Shown here one piece after another: positions 63,369 through 64,000 of a stretch of 64,000 nucleotides of DNA. A model generated the notes under the pieces. That model had not been told where the DNA came from, did no database searches, and saw only the letters and a list, made by a program, of their open reading frames with translations. This DNA is from Paracidovorax wautersii (GTDB lineage Bacteria; Pseudomonadota; Gammaproteobacteria; Burkholderiales; Burkholderiaceae_C). Each line of letters begins with the position of its first letter. Position 1 is the first letter of the stretch. A program made the position numbers and the translations under genes. The DNA lies in assembly GCF_031453675.1 (NCBI RefSeq), contig NZ_JAVIZX010000001.1, forward strand, positions 2,812,001 through 2,876,000, read 5' to 3'.

Positions 63369-64000
<632 letters not shown>

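Overview
The window is a high-GC (roughly 68-70%) chromosomal segment of a betaproteobacterium, most likely Comamonadaceae (Acidovorax/Paracidovorax-like). This rests on Bug-type periplasmic binding proteins, a small Trp-rich protein, a Burkholderiales-type porin, a zapA-6S RNA arrangement, an FNR-linked cbb3 oxidase locus, and a dispersed palindromic repeat of a kind I associate with Acidovorax. I saw no prophage, insertion sequence, CRISPR array, tRNA or rRNA. Coding density is high and most genes sit in tight operons with ATGA or GTGA overlaps.

Layout. 0-9.6 kb, housekeeping: a glycine-betaine/proline ABC transporter (proW partial, proV) with a strong promoter and a long leader, a YqhA-like membrane protein, acs, a LapA-like protein, a small cytochrome c, ilvD and bacterioferritin. 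9.7-16.3 kb, iron: two TonB-dependent siderophore receptors, a FecR-type anti-sigma factor and a FecI-type sigma factor behind a Fur-box-like site. 16.5-26.3 kb: lgt, then a catabolic island of porin, GntR regulator, enolase-superfamily enzyme and five-gene Dpp/Opp-type ABC transporter; the same palindrome lies in front of both the porin and the enzyme. 26.6-28 kb: small MerR, carboxymuconolactone-decarboxylase-like and GFA-like genes. 28.3-34.1 kb: a malonate operon (matR-like, malonyl-CoA decarboxylase, Bug protein, crotonase-like protein, malonyl-CoA synthetase). 34.1-41.2 kb: LysR regulator divergent from a metal-dependent amidohydrolase and a complete Liv-type ABC transporter. 41.5-53.3 kb: micro-oxic respiration: uspA, ccoI-ccoS-ccoNOQP-ccoG-fixH, a small membrane protein, fnr, hemN and a SafE-like protein, with three FNR boxes sharing one variant right half-site. 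53.4-57.2 kb: a translationally coupled c-di-GMP pair (HD-GYP and PAS-GGDEF-EAL). 57.3-58.1 kb: 6S RNA, zapA and a ZapB-like coiled coil. 58.3-64 kb: a cobalamin riboswitch followed by btuB-cobB-cobU-btuF-btuC (cut by the window edge).

The least expected signal is a dispersed, roughly 50-60 bp, double-hairpin repeat found in at least eight places. Six copies are intergenic; two are inside genes (the crotonase-like gene of the malonate operon and cobU). In both genes the repeat has the same orientation and the same reading frame and adds a peptide of about 20 residues, which resembles in logic the Rickettsia palindromic elements. Other points worth checking are the shared GntR operator, an inverted repeat sitting on the proV -35 box, a seven-unit 8-bp tandem repeat before the malonate operon, and a crotonase-like protein that appears to lack one catalytic glutamate.
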